From Piscinibacter sp. XHJ-5 (lineage in GTDB: Bacteria > Pseudomonadota > Gammaproteobacteria > Burkholderiales > Burkholderiaceae_C), in NCBI RefSeq assembly GCF_029855045.1, contig NZ_CP123228.1, positions 5,456,001 through 5,520,000 of the forward strand: a stretch of 64,000 bases of DNA, written 5' to 3'. The position numbers were made by a program, and so were the translations under genes. The notes below the pieces were generated by a model, which was not told the origin of the DNA, did not search any database, and saw nothing but the letters and a program-made list of their open reading frames with translations. Positions 39,158 to 48,319 of this stretch are shown here, one piece after another. Positions within the stretch are counted from its first letter, which is position 1. Each line of letters starts with the position of its first letter.

Positions 39158-41287
39158 ATGAGCAAAGACAAAGCCAAGGTCCGGGCCACCCTGGACGCCG
39201 TCAAGGCGAGCGGCCGCAGCGCCCTCACCGCGCCCGAAGGCAAGCTCGTCTGCGATGCGTACGGCATCGCGGTGCCCAAGGAGGGCGTGGCGAAGGACGC
39301 TGCGGGTGCGCGTGAGCTCGCCGCCTCGATGGGCTTTCCGGTGGTGATGAAGATCGTCTCGCCCGACATCCTGCACAAGACCGAAGCCGGCGGCGTGCTG
39401 GTCGGCCTGAAGAGCGCCGACGAGGTCGCGCGCGGCTTCGACACGATCGTCGCCAACGCGAAGAAGTACAAGGCCGACGCGACCATCCTGGGCGTGCAGG
39501 TGCAGCAGATGCTGCAGGGCGGCCAGGAGGTGATCGTCGGCGCGGTCACCGACGGCAGCTTCGGCAAGCTGGTGGCCTTCGGCCTCGGCGGGGTGCTGGT
39601 GGAAGTGCTGAAGGACGTGACCTTCCGCCTCGCGCCTGCCACCGAGCAGGACGCCCTGTCGATGCTCGACGGCATCCAGGCGGCCGAGATGCTGAAGGGC
39701 GTTCGCGGCAGCGAGCCGGTCAACCGCGAGGCGCTGGCCAGGCTCATCGTCGGCGTGAGCGAGCTGGTGACCGACTTTCCCGAGATCACCGAGCTCGACC
39801 TCAATCCGGTGTTCGCGAGCAAGAACGGCGCGATCGCCGCCGACGTGCGCATCGTCGTCGACTTCGAGCCCAAGACGGCGCGTCACCGTCCGGCCGAGAA
39901 GGACATCCTCGCGTCGATGACCCGCATCATGAGCCCGAAGTCGCTGGCGGTCATCGGTGCCTCGTCCGAGACCGGCAAGATCGGCAACTCGGTGATGAAG
40001 AACCTCATCAACGGCGGCTACAAGGGGCAGATCTATCCGATCCATCCGAGCGCCGAGGAGATCCTCGGCTACAAGGCCTACAAGAGCGTGAAGGACGTGC
40101 CGGACGAGATCGACACCGCGGTGTTCGCCATCCCCGCGAAGTTCGTCGCGGCCGCGCTCACCGAATGCGGCGAGAAGAACATCGCCGGCGCGGTGCTCAT
40201 ACCTTCGGGCTTCGCCGAGACTGGCCAGCACGAGATGCAGGAGCAGCTCGTGGCCATCGGGCGCAAGTACAACATCCGCATGATGGGGCCCAACATCTAC
40301 GGCTTCTACTACACGCCGGCCAACCTGTGCGCGACCTTCTGCACGGCATACGACGTGAAGGGCTCGACCGCGCTGTCCTCGCAGTCCGGCGGCATCGGGA
40401 TGGCCATCATCGGCTACAGCCGCTCGGCCAAGATGGGCGTGTCGGCCATCGTGGGCCTGGGCAACAAGTCGGACATCGACGAGGACGACCTGCTCATCTT
40501 CTTCGAACAGGACCCGAACACCCAGGTCATCGCGCAGCACTGCGAGGACCTCAAGGATGGACGTGCCTTCGCCGAGGTGGCGCGGCGCGTGTCGAAGAAG
40601 AAGCCGGTGATCATGCTGAAGGCGGGTCGCACGGCTGCCGGCGCCCGCGCCGCCAGCTCGCACACCGGCGCGCTGGCCGGCAACGACAAGATCTACGACG
40701 ACGTGCTGCGGCAATCGGGCGTGATCCGCGCGAAGACGCTGCGCGACCTGCTCGACTTCTCGCGCGGCGTGCCGGTGCTGCCCACGCCCAAGGGCGAGAA
40801 CGTGGTCATCATCACCGGCGCCGGCGGTTCTGGCGTGCTGCTGTCCGATGCCTGCATCGACAACAAGCTCACGCTGATGAAGATGCCCGATGACCTCGAC
40901 AAGGCGTTCCGCAAGTTCATCCCGCCGTTCGGCGCGGCCGGCAACCCGGTGGACATCACCGGAGGCGAGCCGCCGCAGACCTACAAGAACACGGTGCTGC
41001 TGGGCCTGCAGGAAGAGCGCATCCATGCGCTGATCCTCGGCTACTGGCACACCATCATCACGCCCCCCATGACGTTCGCGAAGCTGGTGGTCGATGCCCG
41101 CGACGAGATGCGCGCCAAGGGGATCGAGAAGCCCATCGTCGCGTCGCTCGCCGGCGACGTGCAGGTGGAGGAGGCCGCGGAGTACCTGTACCAGCACGGC
41201 ATCCCCGCGTATGCGTACTCGACGGAGATCCCGGTGGCGGTGCTGGGGGCGAAATACCAATGGGCACGAGGGGCGGGCCTGCTGTGA
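39158..41287 (+). CDS. NDP-forming acyl-CoA ligase (acetate-CoA ligase family, beta-alpha order)
   Basis: The 709-aa protein fuses the two halves of ADP-forming acyl-CoA synthetases. Residues ~10-235 are the ATP-grasp beta part (GFPVVMKIVSPDILHKTEAGGV, ELDLNPVFA) and ~245-709 the CoA-binding/ligase alpha part (SLAVIGASSETGKIGNSV, TALSSQSGGIGMA, and phospho-histidine His502 in SSHTGALAG). The order is reversed relative to alpha-beta proteins such as E. coli Pat. It would activate a carboxylic acid with ATP and CoA, giving an alternative to Frc for forming the CoA ester. It lies between frc and the formate dehydrogenase genes on the same strand. Confidence 0.87.
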   Translation: MSKDKAKVRATLDAVKASGRSALTAPEGKLVCDAYGIAVPKEGVAKDAAGARELAASMGFPVVMKIVSPDILHKTEAGGVLVGLKSADEVARGFDTIVANAKKYKADATILGVQVQQMLQGGQEVIVGAVTDGSFGKLVAFGLGGVLVEVLKDVTFRLAPATEQDALSMLDGIQAAEMLKGVRGSEPVNREALARLIVGVSELVTDFPEITELDLNPVFASKNGAIAADVRIVVDFEPKTARHRPAEKDILASMTRIMSPKSLAVIGASSETGKIGNSVMKNLINGGYKGQIYPIHPSAEEILGYKAYKSVKDVPDEIDTAVFAIPAKFVAAALTECGEKNIAGAVLIPSGFAETGQHEMQEQLVAIGRKYNIRMMGPNIYGFYYTPANLCATFCTAYDVKGSTALSSQSGGIGMAIIGYSRSAKMGVSAIVGLGNKSDIDEDDLLIFFEQDPNTQVIAQHCEDLKDGRAFAEVARRVSKKKPVIMLKAGRTAAGARAASSHTGALAGNDKIYDDVLRQSGVIRAKTLRDLLDFSRGVPVLPTPKGENVVIITGAGGSGVLLSDACIDNKLTLMKMPDDLDKAFRKFIPPFGAAGNPVDITGGEPPQTYKNTVLLGLQEERIHALILGYWHTIITPPMTFAKLVVDARDEMRAKGIEKPIVASLAGDVQVEEAAEYLYQHGIPAYAYSTEIPVAVLGAKYQWARGAGLL

Positions 41288-41315
41288 GGCCAGCGGGTCT
41301 CACTGCCCTGGGACC

Positions 41316-43019
41316 ATGAGCCATCCCGTCATTCCCATCGTCGCGGCGCAACCGCCCACCCGGCAGCGCAAGCGCGCGGCGCCGCGCGGCCGCCGCGTCG
41401 ATCCGGCGGTGCTTGCGCAGGTGCAGGCGCTGCTCGGCAGCGCATCGCGACGGCGCGACCTGCTGATCGAGCACCTGCACCGCATCCAGGACCACCTCGG
41501 GCACCTGCCGGCCTCGCACCTGGCGGCGCTGGCGCAGGAGATGGGACTGGCGCAGACCGAGGTGTTCGAGGTCGCGAGCTTCTACCACCACTTCGACATC
41601 GTGAAGGAAGGCGAGGCCGCGCCCGCCGCGCTGACGGTGCGCGTCTGCGACGGCCTCTCGTGCGAGATCGCCGGCGCGCGCGAGCTGCTCGACAGGCTGC
41701 CGGCGCTGCTGGGTCGGGACGTGCGCGTTCTGGCCGCGCCGTGCATCGGCCGCTGCGAGCAGGCGCCGGCGGCCGTGGTGGGACAGAACCCGATCCGCCA
41801 CGCGAGCTGCGATGCCATCGTGACGGCCGTGCACTCGAAGGCCACGCGTCACGAGCCCGAGCCGTTCATCACGCTGGAGGAATACCGCGCGCACGGCGGC
41901 TACGAGCTGCTGCGGGCCTGCCTGTTGGACGAGCGCGACGCCGAGTCGGTGATCAAGACACTCGAGGACTCCGGCCTGCGCGGCCTGGGCGGCGCGGGCT
42001 TTCCCGCCGGGCGCAAGTGGCGCATCGTGCGCGGCGAGCCGGCGCCGCGCCTGATGGCCGTCAACATCGACGAGGGCGAGCCCGGCACGTTCAAGGACCG
42101 CGTGCTGCTGGAGCGCGACCCGCATCGCTTTCTCGAGGGGATGCTGATTGCCGCGTGGGCGGTCGGCATCGACCGCATCTACGTCTACCTGCGCGACGAA
42201 TACCACGGCTGCCGCGAGATGCTGGCCGCCGAGATCGGCCGGCTCCACGAGGTGGCGCCGCGCCCGCTGCCGCAGGTGTTCCTGCGCCGAGGCGCGGGTG
42301 CCTACATCTGCGGCGAAGAGTCCGCGATGATCGAATCGATCGAAGGCAAGCGCGGCATGCCGCGCCTGCGCCCGCCCTACGTCGCGCAGGTGGGCCTGTT
42401 CGGCCGGCCCACGCTGGAGCACAACTTCGAGACGCTGTTCTGGGTGCGCGAGCTGGTGGAAAAAGGCGGCGCCTGGTTCGCCTCGCACGGCCGTCACGGG
42501 CGCAAGGGCCTGCGATCGTTCTCGGTGTCGGGCCGCGTCAAGCAGCCCGGCGTGAAGCTCGCGCCGGCCGGCATCACGATCCAGGAGCTCATCGACGAGC
42601 ACTGCGGCGGCATGCTGGACGGCCACTGCTTCTACGCCTACCTGCCGGGCGGCGCGTCGGGCGGCATCCTGCCCGCAACGATGAACCGCATCCCGCTCGA
42701 CTTCGACACCTTGCAGCCGTACGGCTGCTTCATCGGCTCGGCCGCGGTGATCGTGCTGTCCGACCAGGACAGCGCGGTCGGCGCGGCACGCAACCTGATG
42801 CGCTTCTTCGAGCACGAGTCGTGCGGCCAATGCACGCCGTGCCGCAGCGGCACCGCCAAGGCGTCGGCCCTGATCGCACGGCCCGAGTGGGACCTCGACC
42901 TGCTGCAGGACCTGTCCACCGTCATGCGCGACGCCTCGATCTGCGGGCTGGGGCAGGCCGCACCGAACCCGGTGGACTGCGTCATCCGCTATTTCCCGCA
43001 CGAGCTCTCGCCACCATGA
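41316..43019 (+). CDS. NAD-dependent formate dehydrogenase beta subunit (NuoE-NuoF fusion)
   Basis: The 567-aa diaphorase subunit passes electrons from the alpha subunit to NAD. Its N-terminal ~160 residues are a NuoE/FdsG-like [2Fe-2S] thioredoxin fold (Cys111, Cys116, Cys143, Cys147). The remainder is NuoF/FdsB-like: GLGGAGFPAGRKWRI for FMN, NIDEGEPGTFKDR for NADH, RRGAGAYICGEESAMIESIEGKRG, and ESCGQCTPCRSG for a [4Fe-4S] cluster. Such fused beta subunits occur in the two-subunit FDH1 of Methylobacterium. It overlaps the alpha gene by four bases (ATGA). Confidence 0.92.
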   Translation: MSHPVIPIVAAQPPTRQRKRAAPRGRRVDPAVLAQVQALLGSASRRRDLLIEHLHRIQDHLGHLPASHLAALAQEMGLAQTEVFEVASFYHHFDIVKEGEAAPAALTVRVCDGLSCEIAGARELLDRLPALLGRDVRVLAAPCIGRCEQAPAAVVGQNPIRHASCDAIVTAVHSKATRHEPEPFITLEEYRAHGGYELLRACLLDERDAESVIKTLEDSGLRGLGGAGFPAGRKWRIVRGEPAPRLMAVNIDEGEPGTFKDRVLLERDPHRFLEGMLIAAWAVGIDRIYVYLRDEYHGCREMLAAEIGRLHEVAPRPLPQVFLRRGAGAYICGEESAMIESIEGKRGMPRLRPPYVAQVGLFGRPTLEHNFETLFWVRELVEKGGAWFASHGRHGRKGLRSFSVSGRVKQPGVKLAPAGITIQELIDEHCGGMLDGHCFYAYLPGGASGGILPATMNRIPLDFDTLQPYGCFIGSAAVIVLSDQDSAVGAARNLMRFFEHESCGQCTPCRSGTAKASALIARPEWDLDLLQDLSTVMRDASICGLGQAAPNPVDCVIRYFPHELSPP

Positions 43020-45811
43020 GCATTTCATTCGAGCTGAACGGCCGCCCGGTGTCGGCCAGCGCCGGCGAAACGCTGCTGCAGGTCGCCAAGCGCGAAGGCA
43101 TCGCCATCCCGCACCTTTGCTACAAGGACGGCCTCGGGCAGCCCGGCAACTGCCGCGCCTGCATGGTCGAGATCGCCGGCGAGCGCACGCTGGCGCCGTC
43201 ATGCTGCCGTGCGCCCTCGGCCGGCATGAAGGTGTCCACCGATGGCGAGCGCGTGCGCAAGTCGCAGAAGCTGGTGCTGGAGCTGCTGCTGACCGACGTG
43301 CCCGAGGCGGCGCACACGCGGCACAGCGAGCTCGACGAGTGGGCGCAGGCGCTGGCGGTCGGCAAGCCACGCTTCCCGGCGCGCGAGTCGATCGCGCCCG
43401 ACCTGTCGCATCCGGCGATCGCGGTGCACCTGGACGCCTGCATCCAGTGCACGCGCTGCCTGCGCGCCTGCCGCGACGTGCAGGTGAACGACGTGATCGG
43501 CCTGGCCTTCCGCGGCGAGCGCGAGAAGATCGTGTTCGACATGGACGACGCGATGGGCGCCTCCACCTGCGTCGCCTGCGGCGAATGCGTGCAGGCCTGC
43601 CCCACCGGCGCGCTGATGCCGGCGCGCGACGTGGCGCTGGCGGTGCCGGACAGGCAGGTCGCGTCGGTGTGCCCGTACTGCGGTGTCGGTTGCCAGCTCA
43701 CCTACCACGTGAAGGACAACCGCATCCTCTTCGTCGAGGGCCGCGACGGCCCGGCCAACCGCGGCCGCCTGTGCGTGAAGGGCCGCTACGGCTTCGACTA
43801 CGCGCATCACCCGCAGCGGCTCACGAAGCCGCTGATCCGGCGCGCCGGCGTGCCCAAGCGCGGCGACTTCACGATGGACCCGGAACGCGTGATGGACGTC
43901 TTCCGCGAAGCGAGCTGGGAAGAGGCGCTGGCTGTCGCGGGCGGCACGCTGAAGTCCCTGCGCGACCGGCACGGTTCGAAGGCGCTCGCCGGCTTCGGCT
44001 CGGCCAAGGGCAGCAACGAAGAGGCCTACCTGTTCCAGAAGCTGGTGCGCATCGGCTTCGGCAGCAACAACGTCGATCACTGCACACGGCTGTGCCATGC
44101 CTCGTCGGTGGCGGCGCTGCTCGAGGGCATCGGCTCGGGCGCGGTGTCCAACCCGGTGATGGACGTGACGAAGGCCGAGGTGGTGCTGCTGATCGGCGCC
44201 AACCCGGTGGTCAATCACCCCGTGGCGGCGACGTGGATGAAGAACGCGGCTCGCCTCGGCACCAAGCTGATCGTGTGCGATCCGCGGCGCTCCGATCTCT
44301 CGCGCATCGCCTACCGGCATCTGCAGTTCAACCCCGACACCGACGTCGCGCTGCTCAACGCGATGATGAACGTCATCGTCACTGAAGGGCTGGTCGACGA
44401 CGCCTTCATCGCGAGCCGCACCATCGGCTACGACGAGCTGCGACGCAACGTCGAGGCCTACACGCCCGAAGCGATGGCCCCGCTGTGCGGCATTGCAGCC
44501 GACACCATCCGCGAGGTGGCGCGCCTGTACGCGACCTCCAAGGGCTCCATGATCCTGTGGGGCATGGGCATCAGCCAGCACGTGCATGGCACCGACAACG
44601 CGCGCTGCCTGATCGCCCTTTCGCTGATGACCGGGCAGATCGGCAGGCCGGGCACCGGCCTGCACCCGCTGCGCGGCCAGAACAACGTGCAGGGGGCGTC
44701 GGACGCCGGCCTGATCCCGATGATGTACCCCGACTACCAGCGCGTCGGCGACCCGGCGGTGCGCGTGCGTTTCGCGCAGGCCTGGGGCGTGCCGGCCGCA
44801 ACACTTGCCGACACGCCGGGCCTCACGGTGGTCGAAGTGATGCAGTCGATCGAGACCGGCGAGGTGCGCGGCATGTACATCATGGGCGAGAACCCCGCGA
44901 TGTCCGACCCCGACGCCAACCACGCGCGGGATTGCCTGGCGGCGCTCGAGCACCTGGTGGTGCAGGACATCTTCCTGACCGAGACGGCGTATCTCGCCGA
45001 CGTGATCCTGCCGGCGAGCGCCTTCCCGGAGAAGACCGGCACCTTCACCAACACCGACCGGCTCGTGCAACTGGGCCGCCAGGCGCTCGATCCTCCGGGC
45101 GAGGCGCGCCAGGACCTGTGGATCATCCAGCAGATGGCGCGACAGCTGGGGCTGGACTGGCCCGAGGCCCCCGTCTCGGTCGTGTTCGACGAGATGCGTC
45201 GAACCATGCCCAGCATCGCCGGGATCACCTGGGACCGGCTGGAGCGCGAGCATGCGGTGACCTACCCGTGCCGCCACGAGGGCGATCCGGGCGAGCCGGT
45301 GGTGTTCACCGATTCGTTCCCGCGCGACGACAGCGGCCGCGCGCGCTTCGTGCCGGTCGACATCGTGCCGGCCGACGAGCGTCCCGACGGCGACTACCCG
45401 ATGGTGCTGATCACCGGCCGCCAACTCGAGCACTGGCACACCGGCAGCATGACGCGCCGCGCGTCCATGCTCGACGCCATCGAGCCCGATCCGGTGGCGT
45501 CGGTGCACCCGCTCGACCTCGAGGCGCTGGGCGCCAGGCCCGGCGAGCTGGTCACCATCGCCTCGCGCCGCGGCGAGGTGTCGCTCTACGCGCGCGCCGA
45601 CGAAGGCACGCCGCGCGGCGCGGTGTTCGTGCCCTTCTGCTACTACGAGGCGGCGATCAATCGCCTGACCAATGCGGCGCTGGACCCGGTGGCCAAGATC
45701 CCCGAGGTGAAGTACTGCGCGGTCCGCATGTCGTCCGGGGGCACGCCGCCGCTTCAGAGCAGCTTCGGCGGTGGGCAGGCGCTGGCGTTGGCGCCCGCGG
45801 GAAATCCATAA
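43016..45811 (+). CDS. fdhF: formate dehydrogenase alpha subunit (Mo/W-bis-MGD, NuoG-like N-terminus)
   Basis: This 931-aa catalytic subunit oxidises formate to CO2. N-terminal iron-sulfur domains come first: [2Fe-2S] (HLCYKDGLGQPGNCRACM), His/Cys cluster, and two [4Fe-4S] motifs (CIQCTRCLRAC, CVACGECVQACP). The molybdopterin part begins with CPYCGVGCQLTYHV, and the active site is DHCTRLCHASSV with metal-ligand Cys360 followed by His361; no selenocysteine (TGA) is used. The C-terminal MGD-binding domain includes LITGRQLEHWHTGSMTRR. Together with the fused beta subunit it forms a soluble NAD-reducing enzyme, the sink for formate released by Frc. No fdhD or accessory gene is in this window. Confidence 0.95.
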   Translation: MSISFELNGRPVSASAGETLLQVAKREGIAIPHLCYKDGLGQPGNCRACMVEIAGERTLAPSCCRAPSAGMKVSTDGERVRKSQKLVLELLLTDVPEAAHTRHSELDEWAQALAVGKPRFPARESIAPDLSHPAIAVHLDACIQCTRCLRACRDVQVNDVIGLAFRGEREKIVFDMDDAMGASTCVACGECVQACPTGALMPARDVALAVPDRQVASVCPYCGVGCQLTYHVKDNRILFVEGRDGPANRGRLCVKGRYGFDYAHHPQRLTKPLIRRAGVPKRGDFTMDPERVMDVFREASWEEALAVAGGTLKSLRDRHGSKALAGFGSAKGSNEEAYLFQKLVRIGFGSNNVDHCTRLCHASSVAALLEGIGSGAVSNPVMDVTKAEVVLLIGANPVVNHPVAATWMKNAARLGTKLIVCDPRRSDLSRIAYRHLQFNPDTDVALLNAMMNVIVTEGLVDDAFIASRTIGYDELRRNVEAYTPEAMAPLCGIAADTIREVARLYATSKGSMILWGMGISQHVHGTDNARCLIALSLMTGQIGRPGTGLHPLRGQNNVQGASDAGLIPMMYPDYQRVGDPAVRVRFAQAWGVPAATLADTPGLTVVEVMQSIETGEVRGMYIMGENPAMSDPDANHARDCLAALEHLVVQDIFLTETAYLADVILPASAFPEKTGTFTNTDRLVQLGRQALDPPGEARQDLWIIQQMARQLGLDWPEAPVSVVFDEMRRTMPSIAGITWDRLEREHAVTYPCRHEGDPGEPVVFTDSFPRDDSGRARFVPVDIVPADERPDGDYPMVLITGRQLEHWHTGSMTRRASMLDAIEPDPVASVHPLDLEALGARPGELVTIASRRGEVSLYARADEGTPRGAVFVPFCYYEAAINRLTNAALDPVAKIPEVKYCAVRMSSGGTPPLQSSFGGGQALALAPAGNP

Positions 45812-45905
45812 CGCATCCTGGATGGATTCGATCAAACACTTTCACTATCCTTGATCGTTCGTGCTGCCTACATTGAAGTCATCGAGTTTGTTGAAGGAGA
45901 TGACC

Positions 45906-46220
45906 ATGAGCCACAGCACCCTGGCAACCCCGCTGGACCCGTCCCTCGAGATGGAGCGCAACGCCTACAACGCCGCCTTCTACGAGCTGGGCCTGCGCTT
46001 CTACTGGGACAGCGACACCTTCGCCGCCCTGCAGGCAGACCCCGATCCGCACGAGCGGCTGCGCCGCTACATCGAGACGCAGCAGCCCCATCTGCTGCGC
46101 GCCTACGACCCCACCTTCCTCGTCCAGGCCATCGAAAGCCGCGAGGCCGAGCTGCTGAGGACGCGCGGGACGCTGTCCTTCGATTGGGCGCAGGCCTGCG
46201 CCGCCGAAGTGGGGGCCTGA
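45906..46220 (+). CDS. small conserved-looking protein of unknown function after formate dehydrogenase
   Basis: The 104-aa protein has no signal, membrane segment or motif I recognise. It is rich in aromatic and acidic residues (NAAFYELGLRFYWDSDTFAAL) and predicted to be helical. ATG at 45906 has AAGGAG six bases upstream; ATG at 45900 is too close to that site. It lies between the formate dehydrogenase and a SucCD-like pair. FdsD, the small delta subunit of some formate dehydrogenases, was considered but is shorter and I see no clear match. A role as an assembly or delta-like subunit is only a positional guess. Confidence 0.75.
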   Translation: MSHSTLATPLDPSLEMERNAYNAAFYELGLRFYWDSDTFAALQADPDPHERLRRYIETQQPHLLRAYDPTFLVQAIESREAELLRTRGTLSFDWAQACAAEVGA

Positions 46221-46239
46221 GCGGCCCGAGAGGAGCGAC

Positions 46240-47406
46240 TTGAACCTGCACGAGCACCAGGCGAAGCATCTGCTGAGACAGCACGGCATCTCCACCCCGG
46301 CGGGCGTGGTGTGCGCCTCGCCCGACGAAGCCGCCGCGGCCGCCGCGCAGCTGGGCGGCAGCGAGTGGGTGCTCAAGGCGCAAGTCCATGGTGGCGTGCG
46401 TGGCGTCACCGGCGGCATCAAGGTCGCGCGCTCGGCCGAGGACCTTCGCCGCCACGCCGCGGGCATGCTCGGGACGACGCTGGTCACGCGCAGCAGCGGA
46501 CCGGCGGGCCGGCTCGTGAAGCGCGTGCTGGTCGAGGAGCACATCGCGGCCGCCAAGGCGGTCTACGTCGGCCTGACCATCGACCGCGCCAGCCGCCGCG
46601 TGGCCCTAATCGCATCGAGCCGGGGCGGCATGGACATCGTCGAGGTGGCGGCCCACACACCGGACAGGATCCACAAGGTCGTGATTCCACCGCTGGCGGG
46701 GCTCGCCCGGGACGAGGCCGAAGCGGTGGCCCGCCGCATCGGCATTGCCGAGGCGGCGATCGAGCCGGCATGCGACTTCATGCAGGCGCTGTATCGCGCA
46801 TTCGACGCCAACGACGCACTGCTGGCCGAAGTCAACCCACTGGTGGTGACGCCGGATCACCGCGTCATCGCCCTCGATGCGAAGTTCGACATCGACGCCA
46901 GCGCCCTCTTCCGCCATCCCGATCTCGCCGCGCTGCGCGACCCCGAGCAGGAGGATCCCGACGAGACCGAGGCCGCGGCGTTCGACCTGGACTACGTGCG
47001 ACTGGACGGCAACATCGGCTGCATCGTCAACGGCGCAGGCCTCGCGATGGCGACCATGGACCTCATCAAGCTCTACGGCGGCGCGCCGGCGAATTTCCTC
47101 GATGTCGGCGGCGGCGCCACTGCCGAGCAGGTCACCGAGGCCTTCAAGCTGATGACGCGCAACCGCCAGCTGGACGCCATCCTCGTCAACATCTTCGGCG
47201 GCATCATGCGGTGCGACGTGATCGCCACCGGCATCGTCGAGGCGGTGCGCCAGGCCGATCTCACCGTGCCGCTGGTGGTGCGCATGAAGGGCACCAACGA
47301 AGGCATCGGCAAGAAGATCCTCGAGAAGTCGGGACTGCCGATACGCTCCGCGAAGGACATGGCCGACGCGGCCGTGAAGGTCGTGCAGGCCGCCGCAGGG
47401 AGATGA
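46240..47406 (+). CDS. succinate/malate-CoA ligase beta subunit-like (SucC/MtkA family)
   Basis: The 388-aa ATP-grasp subunit aligns with E. coli SucC end to end (NLHEHQAKHLL, EVNPLVVT, DGNIGCIVNGAGLAMATMD, NFLDVGGGATAEQVTEAFK). However, the canonical HAGGRGKAGGVK nucleotide loop is HGGVRGVTGGIK, losing Gly-Arg-Gly-Lys residues otherwise nearly invariant. This suggests a paralogue specialised for another acid, such as malate (malyl-CoA formation) or oxalate, rather than the TCA-cycle enzyme. The start is TTG at 46240 after AGGAG. The alpha partner follows one base after its stop. Confidence 0.85.
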   Translation: MNLHEHQAKHLLRQHGISTPAGVVCASPDEAAAAAAQLGGSEWVLKAQVHGGVRGVTGGIKVARSAEDLRRHAAGMLGTTLVTRSSGPAGRLVKRVLVEEHIAAAKAVYVGLTIDRASRRVALIASSRGGMDIVEVAAHTPDRIHKVVIPPLAGLARDEAEAVARRIGIAEAAIEPACDFMQALYRAFDANDALLAEVNPLVVTPDHRVIALDAKFDIDASALFRHPDLAALRDPEQEDPDETEAAAFDLDYVRLDGNIGCIVNGAGLAMATMDLIKLYGGAPANFLDVGGGATAEQVTEAFKLMTRNRQLDAILVNIFGGIMRCDVIATGIVEAVRQADLTVPLVVRMKGTNEGIGKKILEKSGLPIRSAKDMADAAVKVVQAAAGR

Positions 47407-47407
47407 G

Positions 47408-48307
47408 ATGACCATCCTCGTCGACCGTCACACCCGCGTCATCACGCAAGGCATCACCGGCAAGGCCGGACGCTTCCACACCGCGCTGTGCCGCGACTAC
47501 GCCCACGGCCGCGAGGCCTTCGTCGCGGGCGTCAATCCGCACAAGGGCGGCAGCACGGTCGACGGCGTTCCGGTGTACGCCAGCGTGAAAGAGGCGAGGC
47601 AGCGCACCGGGGCCACGGTCTCGGTGATCTACGTGCCGCCGCCGTTCGCGGCCGCGGCCATCGCCGAAGCGGTGGACGCCGACCTCGACCTCGTCGTCTG
47701 CATCACCGAGGGCATCCCGGTGCGCGACATGATCCGCACGCGCGAGCTCATGCAGGGCCGGCGCACGCGGCTGCTGGGGCCGAACTGCCCCGGCCTCATC
47801 ACGCCCGGCGAGATCAAGATCGGCATCATGCCGGGCGACATCCACACCGCCGGCAACATCGGCGTGGTGTCGCGCTCGGGCACGCTGACCTACGAAACGG
47901 CCAGCCAGCTGCACGACTACGGGCTCGGCCAGTCGACGGTGATCGGCATCGGCGGCGACCCGGTCGGCGGGCTCGACTACATCGACGTGCTGCGCCTGTT
48001 CAACGACGACGCCGACACCGAGGCGGTGGTGCTGGTCGGCGAGATCGGCGGCGACGCCGAGGAAGCGGCGGCGCGCTGGATACAGCAGCACATGACCAAG
48101 CCCGTCATCGGCTTCATCGCGGGCATGACCGCGCCGCCGGGGCGCCGCATGGGCCACGCCGGCGCCATCTTGTCCGGCGGCGAGCGCACGGCGCAGGAGA
48201 AGCTTGCGGTGATGGAAGCCTGCGGCGTGCGCGTCACCCACAACCCGGCCGAGATCGGCCGGCTCCTCGAGTCGGTGCTCGGCTCGCACTGCCTGCCCTT
48301 CGACTGA
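47408..48307 (+). CDS. succinate/malate-CoA ligase alpha subunit-like (SucD/MtkB family)
   Basis: The 299-aa subunit binds CoA and carries the phosphohistidine. It has QGITGKAGRFHT, GPNCPGLITPGEIKIGIMPG, VSRSGTLTYE, GIGGDPVGG and the active-site MGHAGAIL. Sequence is close to SucD, so the acid specificity is set mainly by its divergent beta partner. Its position among Frc, formate dehydrogenase and a PanE-like reductase suggests a catabolic rather than TCA-cycle role, such as malate or oxalate activation. A start at ATG 47408 is supported by AGGGAGATG upstream. Confidence 0.88.
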   Translation: MTILVDRHTRVITQGITGKAGRFHTALCRDYAHGREAFVAGVNPHKGGSTVDGVPVYASVKEARQRTGATVSVIYVPPPFAAAAIAEAVDADLDLVVCITEGIPVRDMIRTRELMQGRRTRLLGPNCPGLITPGEIKIGIMPGDIHTAGNIGVVSRSGTLTYETASQLHDYGLGQSTVIGIGGDPVGGLDYIDVLRLFNDDADTEAVVLVGEIGGDAEEAAARWIQQHMTKPVIGFIAGMTAPPGRRMGHAGAILSGGERTAQEKLAVMEACGVRVTHNPAEIGRLLESVLGSHCLPFD

Positions 48308-48319
48308 CGGGAGCTGACC

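Noticed and set aside
45830..45856. GATCAA/TTGATC inverted repeat after formate dehydrogenase as an operator
   Set aside because: Six-base arms 15 bases apart are likely by chance, and the spacing fits neither the local Crp/Fnr site nor a clear LysR box.
45906..46220. Annotating the small gene as fdsD
   Set aside because: FdsD is shorter and I see no convincing sequence match; position alone is insufficient.
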